A stretch of DNA of 64,000 nt from contig NZ_JADKSO010000004.1 of NCBI RefSeq assembly GCF_015351245.1, forward strand, positions 124,001 through 188,000. Reading direction: 5' to 3'. The position numbers and the translations under genes were made by a program. The DNA is from Rathayibacter sp. VKM Ac-2879 (lineage in GTDB: Bacteria > Actinomycetota > Actinomycetes > Actinomycetales > Microbacteriaceae). Below the pieces are notes generated by a model. It ran no database searches and was not told the origin of the DNA. It worked only from the letters and a program-made list of their open reading frames with translations. Shown here piece by piece: positions 45,160-52,537 of the stretch (position 1 is its first letter; each line of letters begins with the position of its first letter).

Positions 45160-46685
45160 GCGGGCTGGTCGCCGAGCGGTTCGCGCCCACCCGGCTCTCC
45201 GCCGCATCCCCGCTCGTCGCGGCGATCCTCGGGCACGCGGAATCGCGTCCGGACGCCGTCGCGCTGCAGTGCGGCGACGAGACCCTGAGCTACTCCGAGC
45301 TCGCGACCCTCGCCCACGAGCTCGCCGCGAGCCTGCCCGACGACGACGTGCTCGCAGTCCTCGCCCACAAAACAGCGCGGACCGTCGCGTTCGCGCTCGG
45401 CGCCCTCGCCGCCCGCCGCTCCGTCCTTCTGCTCGCGCCGACGATGCCGGAGGACCGCTCGGCCGCGGTCGTCGCCGCCGCGGACATCCGGATCCTGGTC
45501 GACCCGCGCCCCGGCGGCCCCGTCGCCGTCCGGCCGCACGCCGTCCCCCGACACAGCGGCCGGCGTCACGGCGACGGATCCGCCGCGCCCCGGCTCCTGC
45601 TCACCACGTCGGGGACCACCGGTGTCCCCAAGGTGGTGTCGATCCCGCTCGACGCGGTCGAGCGCTTCGGTGCGTGGGCGAGGAGCGAGTTCTCGCTCTC
45701 GTCTGCGAGCACCGTGCTCAACCTCGCGCCGCTCAACTTCGATCTGACGCTGCTCGAGGTCTGGGCGACCCTCGCCTCGGGTGGCCGGGCGGTTCTGGTG
45801 CCGCCGGAGCGCGCCGTTCGCGGCGGTCACGTGCTCGACCTGATCGAGCAGGGTGCGGTCGACCTCGTGCAGGCGGTGCCGACCTTCTACCGGCTCATGC
45901 TCGAGAGCGCCACCGCGCACGGGCGCACCCTCCCCTCGGTCTCGACCCTCGTCTTCACCGGGGACCGGGTCGACGCGGACCTGCTCGGCGGGCTCCGCAT
46001 CCTCTTCCCAGCAGCGCGGATGCTGAACGTCTACGGCATGACGGAGACGAACGACAGCTTCGCTCACGAGGTCGGAGCACAGGAGGGCACCGGGGCCCTG
46101 CCGATCGGGATGGAGCTGCCCGGCGTCGCGGTCCGCGTCCGCGCCGAGGACGGCACGCTCTCCGACCACGGAACAGGCGAGCTCCTCGTGAGCACGCCGT
46201 TCCAGGCGGAGGGCTACCTCGACCGGACGGCGTCCGCCGAGCGCTTCGTCACCCTCGACGGCGGTGACGGGCGGGTCTTCGTCCGCACCGGAGACCTGGT
46301 CGACCGCCGGCCCGGCGAGCCGACGCGGCTGCTCGGGCGCCTGGACCGGCGCGTCAAGATCCGTGGCCTCGCTGTCGATCTCGCGGAGATCGAGCGGATC
46401 CTCGAGACACATCCGCTCGTCGGCGCCGCCGTGGCCGTGGCCGAGCCGGACCCGATCGCCGGCCACAGGCTGGCCGCGGTCGTGCAGCGCGCGTTCCCGT
46501 CCGACCTCGACCTGCTGGAGCTGCGCTCCTTCGCGGCGATGCGTCTCGCGAGCGGTAGCGCCCCGAGCGAGTTCCACGTCACCGACGCCCCCTTCCCTCT
46601 GACCATCACCGGCAAGACCGACCGATCCCGTGCGCTCTCCCAGGCGCGCGGCCATCTCGAAAGGGACGACCATGAGCAGCACTGA
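45156..46685 (+). CDS. Adenylate-forming enzyme, prolyl-AMP-ligase-like
   Basis: A 509-residue free-standing A domain. Core motifs are intact: TTSGTTGVPK (A3), NVYGMTETNDSF (A5), RTGDLVDR (A7), KIRGLAVDLAEIE (A8) and ITGKTDR with the catalytic Lys (A10). The TETNDSF form of A5 is what I recall for L-prolyl-AMP ligases such as PltF, PigI and RedM. Together with a PCP and a flavin dehydrogenase in the same operon, loading of L-proline is the best guess. Substrate residues were not extracted, so another amino acid is possible. GTG start overlaps MaoC; the stop lies 14 bp inside the PCP gene. Confidence 0.88.
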   Translation: MSGLVAERFAPTRLSAASPLVAAILGHAESRPDAVALQCGDETLSYSELATLAHELAASLPDDDVLAVLAHKTARTVAFALGALAARRSVLLLAPTMPEDRSAAVVAAADIRILVDPRPGGPVAVRPHAVPRHSGRRHGDGSAAPRLLLTTSGTTGVPKVVSIPLDAVERFGAWARSEFSLSSASTVLNLAPLNFDLTLLEVWATLASGGRAVLVPPERAVRGGHVLDLIEQGAVDLVQAVPTFYRLMLESATAHGRTLPSVSTLVFTGDRVDADLLGGLRILFPAARMLNVYGMTETNDSFAHEVGAQEGTGALPIGMELPGVAVRVRAEDGTLSDHGTGELLVSTPFQAEGYLDRTASAERFVTLDGGDGRVFVRTGDLVDRRPGEPTRLLGRLDRRVKIRGLAVDLAEIERILETHPLVGAAVAVAEPDPIAGHRLAAVVQRAFPSDLDLLELRSFAAMRLASGSAPSEFHVTDAPFPLTITGKTDRSRALSQARGHLERDDHEQH

Positions 46686-46986
46686 CACCACCACGCCCAC
46701 CCTCTCCGCCGCAGAGGCGGCCCTGGACCCCGACGAGGTCGTCCAGGCTCTGCGGGTCTACCTCGTGGAGGAGTTCCTCCCGGGTACCGCGCCCGAGCGG
46801 GTCGGCACCGACCTCGACCTGATGAACAGCGGAGTCATCGACAGCCTCGGCCTCCTCAAGCTGATCGCCTGGATCGAGAGCCGCTTCGAGGTCGGAGTCG
46901 ATGACACCGACCTCGACCCGGAGAACTTCCGCAGCCTCACCGCGATCGCCGGCTTCGTCTCCCGCGCGCGCTCCGACGGGCGATGA
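46672..46986 (+). CDS. Peptidyl carrier protein
   Basis: A 104-residue carrier protein. The phosphopantetheine site is NSGVIDSLGLLKLIAW, with Ser in DSL. Its form, IDSLGLLKLIAWIE, is like the PltL/PigG/RedO carriers of proline-derived pyrrole pathways. GAAAGGGA just upstream of ATG 46672 sets the start, 14 bp inside the ligase gene. The ligase should load it and the PPTase at 26536 should activate it. Confidence 0.92.
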   Translation: MSSTDTTTPTLSAAEAALDPDEVVQALRVYLVEEFLPGTAPERVGTDLDLMNSGVIDSLGLLKLIAWIESRFEVGVDDTDLDPENFRSLTAIAGFVSRARSDGR

Positions 46987-48005
46987 CCTCCTCGAGGCTC
47001 GTCCGCCTCCTCGACGAGGGGCGGTGCGTCCCGCTCGAGGAGTGGACCGCGTTTTGGACCCGCGTCGAGGACCGCGCCGGCGATCCCGGAGAGCTCGTCG
47101 CCGTGCTGACCGCCGCCTCGCGCGCGCTGCCCCGCGACGAGACACTCGTCGCGTTGGTGCGCTCTCTCGCTCCGGCCGCGGTGCCGGCTCCCGTCCCCGC
47201 TGTCGACATCGTCGGGATCGGCGGAGGCCCCTCCACCATGAACCTCTCGACGGCCGCCGCCTTCGCCGCCGCCGCCGCTGGGGCCAGCGTGCTGAAGTCG
47301 GGCTCGCGGGCCTACACGTCCTCGCTCGGCTCCACCGATCTGCTCGGCCGTCTCGGCCTGCGCGCCGACGCGGACGCCGAGCAGGGCGAGCGGTACCGCC
47401 GTCGCGACGGCCTCGCCTTCCCCGGACGGCACGCCCATCCGGTCGAGCTGGTGCGCCTGGCGCGCCGGATCGTCCCGGTCGGCCTGCGCGAGTTCGGCGG
47501 TCTCCTCAACGTCATCGGGCCGTTCCTCTCCCGCACCCCGGTCTCCGCCGTGGTCGTCGGTCGGTCGGACCGTGCGGGGGAGCGGACCCTCCGTGCTCTC
47601 GCCGGTGCCCGACCGGAGCGGTCGCACTGGATCTGCTCGAGTGCGGTCGGTGCGGACGAGCTGATCAGCGTGAGCCCCAGCCGGCTCGTGCGGCCCGACG
47701 GTCGGGTCGAGCGGATCGAGCCCGGCTCCCTCGTCTCCGGCTCCGGATCGATGGCCGAGCTGCGCGCGGTCGCTCCGGAGGCGGCGGCCGAGCACTTCTC
47801 GCGGGCTCTGTCCGGCCGGCTCGGTACGGCGGTCACCGAGACGATCACTCTCAACGCCGCGGTCGTCCTGCTCGCCGGCGGAGTGGAGTCGGAGCTGCCC
47901 GCCGCCGTCGACCGCGTGCGGTCGGGCCTGGAGTCGGGTGCGGCCGCGGGCCTCCTCGAGCGTCTGCGCTCCGAGGCGCGGGAAGGGGCGGCCCTCCATG
48001 CCTGA
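46983..48005 (+). CDS. Divergent anthranilate phosphoribosyltransferase-like protein (TrpD homologue)
   Basis: A 340-residue member of the TrpD family, which transfers ribose-5-phosphate from PRPP to the amine of anthranilate. The glycine loop and following segment are recognisable but altered: GIGGGPSTMNLSTAAAF instead of GTGGD...NIST, and KSGSRAYTSSLGSTD instead of KHGNR...GSAD. By eye the residues that contact anthranilate (His107, Asn109, Arg164 of the Sulfolobus enzyme) become Ser, Ser and Val. PRPP use looks plausible, but the acceptor may not be anthranilate. The ATG overlaps the PCP stop. Partners are the TrpA-, TrpF- and TrpC-like genes downstream; no trpE, trpG or trpB is near. Confidence 0.82.
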   Translation: MTSSRLVRLLDEGRCVPLEEWTAFWTRVEDRAGDPGELVAVLTAASRALPRDETLVALVRSLAPAAVPAPVPAVDIVGIGGGPSTMNLSTAAAFAAAAAGASVLKSGSRAYTSSLGSTDLLGRLGLRADADAEQGERYRRRDGLAFPGRHAHPVELVRLARRIVPVGLREFGGLLNVIGPFLSRTPVSAVVVGRSDRAGERTLRALAGARPERSHWICSSAVGADELISVSPSRLVRPDGRVERIEPGSLVSGSGSMAELRAVAPEAAAEHFSRALSGRLGTAVTETITLNAAVVLLAGGVESELPAAVDRVRSGLESGAAAGLLERLRSEAREGAALHA

Positions 48006-48810
48006 GCGGACGCTGCTCCCCGCCCGTCCGTTTTTCTCGGAGCGCAGCAGGTCGACCGGTCTCGCACTGTTCCTGAACGCGGGCGACCCCGCCGACGACG
48101 AGCTCGTCGAGCTCGCCATCGCGATGGACGAGGCCGGTGTCGACTGCCTCGAGTTGGCGGTCCCGTTCCCCGACTCGGTGACCGACGGCCCGGTGATCCG
48201 CGCGAGCGCCGAGCGGGCCCTCGCCGCCGGAACCGACCTCGCCGCCACTCTGCGGCTGGTCACCCGGATCCGCGAGCGCACCGAGCGCCTGCGCGTCGCC
48301 CTCCTCGTCGACTGGAGCCACTCCCTCCGCGGTCGAGACCTCGCTTCGAGCCTGCGGGACGTCCGGGCGTCGGGCGCCGACGCGGTGCTCGTGCACGGCC
48401 TGCCGCCCGTGCTGCGGCAGGAGTACCTCGCCGCGGCGGGCGGCGTGGGGCTGCCGGTGGTGACCACCTGCTACCACGGCACGTCGTCGCCCGAGACGAT
48501 CGCCGCCGCCGGGAGGGACGCGACCGCCTACGTCTACCTCGTCGCCCGTTACGGCCGCAGCGGGACCCCCTCCGACGACTCCTTCGCCGCCCTCGCTGGG
48601 ACCGTCGCCGAGCTGCGTCGCAGCACCTCGGCTCCGATCGCGGTCGGGTTCGGCGTGGCCACGGCCGACGACGTCCGGCAGCTGGCCGGGCTCGGCGTCG
48701 ACGCGGCCATCGTCGGCACGGCCGGCGTCCGCGCCCTCCGATCCGGGTGCGACGGCCCCGTCGCCGCGTTTCGCTCGTTCCTCACCGGCCTCCTGCCGGC
48801 CACCCGCTGA
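47998..48810 (+). CDS. Tryptophan synthase alpha-like protein (indole-3-glycerol phosphate lyase type)
   Basis: A 270-residue TIM barrel of the TrpA family. The catalytic Glu (Glu52, in LELAVPFPDS) and Asp (Asp63, in VTDGPVI) are retained, and the phosphate loop reads GFGVATADDV. TrpA splits indole-3-glycerol phosphate into indole and glyceraldehyde-3-phosphate. There is no trpB here, so if active it would release free indole or an analogue, as plant BX1/IGL enzymes do. The ATG overlaps the TrpD-like stop by 8 bp. Sequence divergence from housekeeping TrpA is considerable. Confidence 0.87.
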   Translation: MPERTLLPARPFFSERSRSTGLALFLNAGDPADDELVELAIAMDEAGVDCLELAVPFPDSVTDGPVIRASAERALAAGTDLAATLRLVTRIRERTERLRVALLVDWSHSLRGRDLASSLRDVRASGADAVLVHGLPPVLRQEYLAAAGGVGLPVVTTCYHGTSSPETIAAAGRDATAYVYLVARYGRSGTPSDDSFAALAGTVAELRRSTSAPIAVGFGVATADDVRQLAGLGVDAAIVGTAGVRALRSGCDGPVAAFRSFLTGLLPATR

Positions 48811-48848
48811 CCCCCGCACTACCCACCGCATCTCGGAAGGAAGCAGCC

Positions 48849-49223
48849 ATGCTGATTAGGAAGCGCACCGACGTCCCCACCGTCGAATGGGGCAACGGCA
48901 CGAGCGACCGCCTCGTCAACGAGGCCGACGGGCTCGGCTTCGCCGTCGCCCACACCGTCGTCGCCGCGGGAACCCGCTCGCGGCTGCAGTACCGCCGGCA
49001 CATCGAGGCGTGCTACTGCCTTTCCGGCTCGGGCTCCGTCGTGGAGGCCGACGGGACGGTCCACGAGATCGTCCCCGGCACCCTCTACGCCCTCGACCTG
49101 CATGACCCGCACGAACTACGGGCCTCCGAGGACGAAGACCTCCACCTTGTCTCGATCTTCAACCCGCCGATCACGGGCACCGAGCGCCACCGGCTCGACC
49201 CGTCCGGCTACTCCCAGTACTGA
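48849..49223 (+). CDS. Ectoine synthase-like cupin (orphan EctC)
   Basis: A 124-residue cupin strongly resembling EctC: HIEACYCLSGSGSVVE, PGTLYALDLHDPHELRA and VSIFNPPITGTE. The metal ligands by family position are Glu53, Tyr80 and His88, and all are present. EctC closes the ring of ectoine by condensing an amine with an amide carbonyl. EctA and EctB are absent from the window, so a related ring closure or dehydration in the cluster product is more likely than osmoprotection. GGAAGGA precedes ATG 48849. It starts 38 nt after the TrpA-like gene. Confidence 0.9.
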   Translation: MLIRKRTDVPTVEWGNGTSDRLVNEADGLGFAVAHTVVAAGTRSRLQYRRHIEACYCLSGSGSVVEADGTVHEIVPGTLYALDLHDPHELRASEDEDLHLVSIFNPPITGTERHRLDPSGYSQY

Positions 49224-49235
49224 GCGGACGCTCCT

Positions 49236-50381
49236 ATGACGATCCTCGACACCCCAGCCCTCGCGACCGCCGACCTCATCGCGGAGCGCCTTGCGGCGGC
49301 CTTCGACCCCTCACATGCGCGCCCCGCCGACGAGACCGTCTTCGACCGTGCGGGGTGGGACCGCCTCCGCACGACGGGGATCCTCGGTGCCCCCTTCGAC
49401 CCGGTCGTCGGCGGGGCCGGCCTGAGCTACCGTGAGTCCCTCCCGCTGCTGGAGGCGCTCGGCCGCCTCAACCACGACGCGGGCCTCTCGTTCGCGGCCG
49501 TCACCACGATGGCCAGCACCGCGGTCGCCCTCTCACGCTTCGGCTCGGCCGAGCACCGCGGGAGCATCTTGCCGGAGGTGGTCGGCGGGCGGCTCTTGGC
49601 TGCGCACGCCATCACGGAGGAGGGAAGCGGCTCGGACGCGCTGGGCATGGCGACCCGCGCGGTGCGCGACGGCGACGGATTCGTCCTCGACGGAGCGAAG
49701 ACCTTCGTCACGAACGGCGGCCTCGCGGACGTCTACGTGGTCTACGCCCGGACGTCGGAGGTGCCTGGGCCGTTGGGCATCACCGCCTTCCTCGTGCCCG
49801 CGGGAACCCCCGGCTTCACCGTCGGACGCCGTCTCCCGACGCTCGGGCTCTCGGGCAGTCCGCTCGCGGAGCTCTCCTTCGAGGGTTGCCGGCTGCAGGC
49901 CTCGAGCGTGGTCGGCCGGGTCGGTGGCGGGTTCCTCGTGCTCGATCACGTGATGGAGCGCGAGATCCTGTTCTCCTTCGCCGTCAATGTCGGCGAGATG
50001 GTCCGCCGCGAGGCGCGTGTCGTCCAGTGGTGCCGCGAACGGGTCCAGTACGGCCGGACGATCGGCTCGAACCAGGCGATCTCCCACAAGGTGGTCGACA
50101 TGCGGATCGCCTCCGACACGGCTCGGATGTGGCTGCAGGCGGCGGCCGACCGCCTCGACGCTGGTGTCTCGGCGACCACCGAGATCTCGATCGCCAAGCT
50201 CGTGACCAGCCGCGCCACTCTGCAGTCGAGTCTCGACGCGCTGCAGATCTTCGGCGGTCGCGGCTACCTGACCGAGCACGGGATCGAGCGCGACCTGCGC
50301 GACTCCGTGGCCGGACCCATCTACTCAGGCACGAACGAGATCCAGTACAACCGGGTCGCGGCAATGATCGGCCTGCGTTGA
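49236..50381 (+). CDS. Acyl-CoA dehydrogenase-like, probable prolyl-PCP dehydrogenase
   Basis: A 381-residue FAD enzyme of the acyl-CoA dehydrogenase fold. It shows AITEEGSGSDALG and FVTNGGLADVYVV in the middle domain, and QIFGGRGYLTEHG with DSVAGPIYSGTNEIQ at the C-terminus. The family includes PltE, PigA and RedW, which oxidise L-prolyl-PCP by four electrons to pyrrolyl-2-carboxyl-PCP. The presence of a matching ligase and PCP in the operon makes this the best assignment. Another acyl-PCP substrate cannot be excluded without the catalytic base position. The start follows the cupin stop by 12 nt. Confidence 0.87.
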   Translation: MTILDTPALATADLIAERLAAAFDPSHARPADETVFDRAGWDRLRTTGILGAPFDPVVGGAGLSYRESLPLLEALGRLNHDAGLSFAAVTTMASTAVALSRFGSAEHRGSILPEVVGGRLLAAHAITEEGSGSDALGMATRAVRDGDGFVLDGAKTFVTNGGLADVYVVYARTSEVPGPLGITAFLVPAGTPGFTVGRRLPTLGLSGSPLAELSFEGCRLQASSVVGRVGGGFLVLDHVMEREILFSFAVNVGEMVRREARVVQWCRERVQYGRTIGSNQAISHKVVDMRIASDTARMWLQAAADRLDAGVSATTEISIAKLVTSRATLQSSLDALQIFGGRGYLTEHGIERDLRDSVAGPIYSGTNEIQYNRVAAMIGLR

Positions 50382-50392
50382 GGAGCGCGCGC

Positions 50393-51079
50393 GTGGTCAA
50401 AGTGTGCGGAGTCGTGGCCGCAGCCGAGCTGAGCCTGCTCGCGGCCGCCGGCGCGACCGACGCGGGTGTGTGGTGGGGGGTGCCCGGCTCGCCCCGCTCC
50501 CTCTCAGTGCCGCAGCTGGCCGCGGTCGCGCGCGACCGGTCCCCGATCCGCCGAGCGCTGGTCACCTTCTCCTCCGACGCCGACGGGATCGCACTCGCGG
50601 CTGCCGCGCTGGAGGCCGACTGGATCCAGCTGCACGCGTTCCAGCGGCCCTCCGTCGTCGACGAGCTGCGTCGGAGGCTCGCCGACTCCGGCCGCGCCTG
50701 TCGCGTCGTGAAGGTGCTGCACCTCGACGGCGGGGTCCTCCTGGAGGCGCCGTTCCTCGGCGCGTACGGACGCGCGGGGGCTGACGGCTACCTGGTCGAC
50801 ACCGTCGCGGGCGGCAGGATCGGCAGCACCGGGGTCCGAGCCGACGCCGGTGTGCTCCGACGAGCGGTGGAGCGGCTCGACCGGCCGTTCCTCGTCGCGG
50901 GGGGCCTCGGCGCCCGCGACGCCGACCGCGTCGCGGACCTGGCTGCGAGCGAGCACTGGCAGGGGATCGACGTCGACGGCTCGGCGCGCGGCGTCCACGG
51001 CGCCCTCGATGCGGTGGCCGTGGCGGCCCTGGTCGACGCGTGGGCCCCGCAGCTCGGGCGCCGCGCGGTGCCCGCGTGA
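50393..51079 (+). CDS. Phosphoribosylanthranilate isomerase-like protein (TrpF homologue)
   Basis: A 228-residue TIM barrel of the TrpF family. The general base Cys is present at the N-terminus (VKVCG) and the general acid Asp in GYLVDTVAGG. The phosphate-binding GGTGxxFDW is replaced by GRIGSTGVRAD, while FLVAGGLGARDADRV and GIDVDGSARG keep the later loops in modified form. It would carry out an Amadori rearrangement of the TrpD-like product. GTG 50393 follows GAGGAG at 5-6 nt and places VVKVCG as in the family. Its stop overlaps the TrpC-like start. Confidence 0.85.
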   Translation: MVKVCGVVAAAELSLLAAAGATDAGVWWGVPGSPRSLSVPQLAAVARDRSPIRRALVTFSSDADGIALAAAALEADWIQLHAFQRPSVVDELRRRLADSGRACRVVKVLHLDGGVLLEAPFLGAYGRAGADGYLVDTVAGGRIGSTGVRADAGVLRRAVERLDRPFLVAGGLGARDADRVADLAASEHWQGIDVDGSARGVHGALDAVAVAALVDAWAPQLGRRAVPA

Positions 51080-51765
51080 GCGTGTCGCCGTTCGTCGCGG
51101 CCGTCCTCGCCTCGGAGGTGCGTCTGATCATGGAGATCAAGCGTCGCTCCGCCGCCGGAGTCGATCTGACCGCCGGCCGGACTACCGCCGAGCTCGTCCG
51201 GCTCTACGAGGACGCCGGCGCGCCGTGCCTCTCCGTGGTCACCGGGCGCTGGTTCGGCGGCGACCCCGCGATGCTCGAGGACGTTCTGCGCTCCACGAGC
51301 CGCCCCGTCCTGCAGAAGGACTTCTTCACCAGGCGGGCGCAGCTGGATCGCGCCGCAGCGGCCGGAGTCTCGGCGGTGCTGGTGACCGCGCAGCTCCTCC
51401 GGCGCGAGAGCCTCGAGGCCCTCGTCGAGCACGCGCTCGAGATCGGGCTCACCCCTTTCGTCGAGGTGGTCTCGGCGGCGGAGGTCGCTGTGGTGCCCTG
51501 CACGCACGCGTGCGTGATCGCGGTGAACAACAAGGACATCCGCGACCAGGAACGCGGGAGCGCCCGTCTGGAGCGGAGCCTCGAGCTCGTCGACCGGGTC
51601 GTCGCCACCGGCACGCCCCTGCCTGTCAGCGCGAGCGGAGTCGAGTCGCTCGAGGACGTCGAACGGCTCCTCGGCGCCGGGTATCGCGGGCTGCTCGTCG
51701 GCAGCTCGCTCCTCGCCGGGTCGCTCGCGAGCACCTTGCCTGTCGGGCCCCGGACCGCGCGATGA
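51076..51765 (+). CDS. Indole-3-glycerol phosphate synthase-like protein (TrpC homologue)
   Basis: A 229-residue TIM barrel, shorter than usual TrpC (about 255-270) because most of the N-terminal extension is missing. Catalytic residues are visible: Glu20 and Lys22 (IMEIKRRS), Lys81 (LQKDFF), a Glu in FVEVVSAAEV, Asn in AVNNKDI and Ser in VSASGVES. TrpC closes the pyrrole ring with loss of CO2 and water. The GTG at 51076 overlaps the TrpF-like stop; a GTG at 51082 is the alternative. It overlaps the thioesterase start by 4 nt. Confidence 0.88.
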   Translation: MSVSPFVAAVLASEVRLIMEIKRRSAAGVDLTAGRTTAELVRLYEDAGAPCLSVVTGRWFGGDPAMLEDVLRSTSRPVLQKDFFTRRAQLDRAAAAGVSAVLVTAQLLRRESLEALVEHALEIGLTPFVEVVSAAEVAVVPCTHACVIAVNNKDIRDQERGSARLERSLELVDRVVATGTPLPVSASGVESLEDVERLLGAGYRGLLVGSSLLAGSLASTLPVGPRTAR

Positions 51766-52484
51766 CCGGCCTGCCTGTCGTCCTGCTGGCGCCGCCCGCG
51801 GGCGGGTCTGCGCTGTTCCGTCGCCGTTGGTCCGTCGACCTCGAGGGCCGGGCGTTCGTGCGGATGCCGCCGCGCCCGCGTGGTCCTGGCGCGACGCTCC
51901 TTACTGCCGCACAGGCGCTGGCGTTCGCCGCACCGAGGGGCGGCCGGTGGATGCTGGCGGGCCACAGCCTCGGCGCGCTCGTCGCCTTCGAGGCCGTCCG
52001 CCTCCTCGAGGCCGCGGGAGATCCGCTGCCCGACCGCTTGCTCGTGATGGGGAGCCGTCCGCCCTGCTCCGAGACGGGCCGCTCCTTCGCTCCCGTCGTC
52101 GATCTCGAGGATGACGCCTTCCTGTCCGCACTGGTCGCGATGGGCGCTGTCGACGCGTCGCTGCCCGAGAACCCCCTGCGACGGCTCTTCCTCCCGGGTC
52201 TGCGCGCCGATCTGCGGCTGCTCGTCGGCCACCGGCCGGTGCACGGCGCAGCCGTTTCCGTCCCGCTGGAGGCGTGGCACGGCACGTCCGACCGCCTCGC
52301 CCCGCCGGCCGCGGGCGCGGGCTGGTCGGCCTGCACGAGCGACTCCTTCGCCCTGCGGGTCGTCGAGGGCGGCCACTTCTTCCCGATCGAGCAGTCGGCC
52401 GCAGTGACCGCGGCACTCGGTCGCCCCGGGTGGACAGCGACGGCACCCTTTCGGGGCTCCACGAGCGAAACTCGGCTCTTGTAG
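51762..52484 (+). CDS. Type II thioesterase
   Basis: A 240-residue alpha/beta hydrolase of the type II thioesterase family found beside NRPS and PKS genes. The nucleophile is Ser69 (LAGHSLGAL), and VEGGHFFPIE carries the His. It begins LLAPPAGGSALFRRR, as the family does. It probably removes misloaded groups from the PCP or ACP, or releases the product. ATG 51762 overlaps the TrpC-like stop. It closes the main operon. Confidence 0.9.
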   Translation: MTGLPVVLLAPPAGGSALFRRRWSVDLEGRAFVRMPPRPRGPGATLLTAAQALAFAAPRGGRWMLAGHSLGALVAFEAVRLLEAAGDPLPDRLLVMGSRPPCSETGRSFAPVVDLEDDAFLSALVAMGAVDASLPENPLRRLFLPGLRADLRLLVGHRPVHGAAVSVPLEAWHGTSDRLAPPAAGAGWSACTSDSFALRVVEGGHFFPIEQSAAVTAALGRPGWTATAPFRGSTSETRLL

Positions 52485-52537
52485 GCTGAGAGCGCGAGTG
52501 CTGAGGGGTGCTCGCGTTCACGATCGGAGCCGCCACC

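Noticed and set aside
43848-46700. 950-codon minus-strand frame across the MaoC and ligase genes
   Set aside because: Low-complexity Arg/Glu/Gly-rich translation, antisense to recognisable genes; shadow.
48849-49223. Ectoine biosynthesis locus
   Set aside because: EctC-like gene only; no EctA or EctB in the window and the neighbours are biosynthetic genes of another kind.
46983-51765. Housekeeping tryptophan operon
   Set aside because: TrpE, TrpG and TrpB are missing, gene order is unusual and interrupted by cupin and dehydrogenase genes, and all four proteins are divergent.
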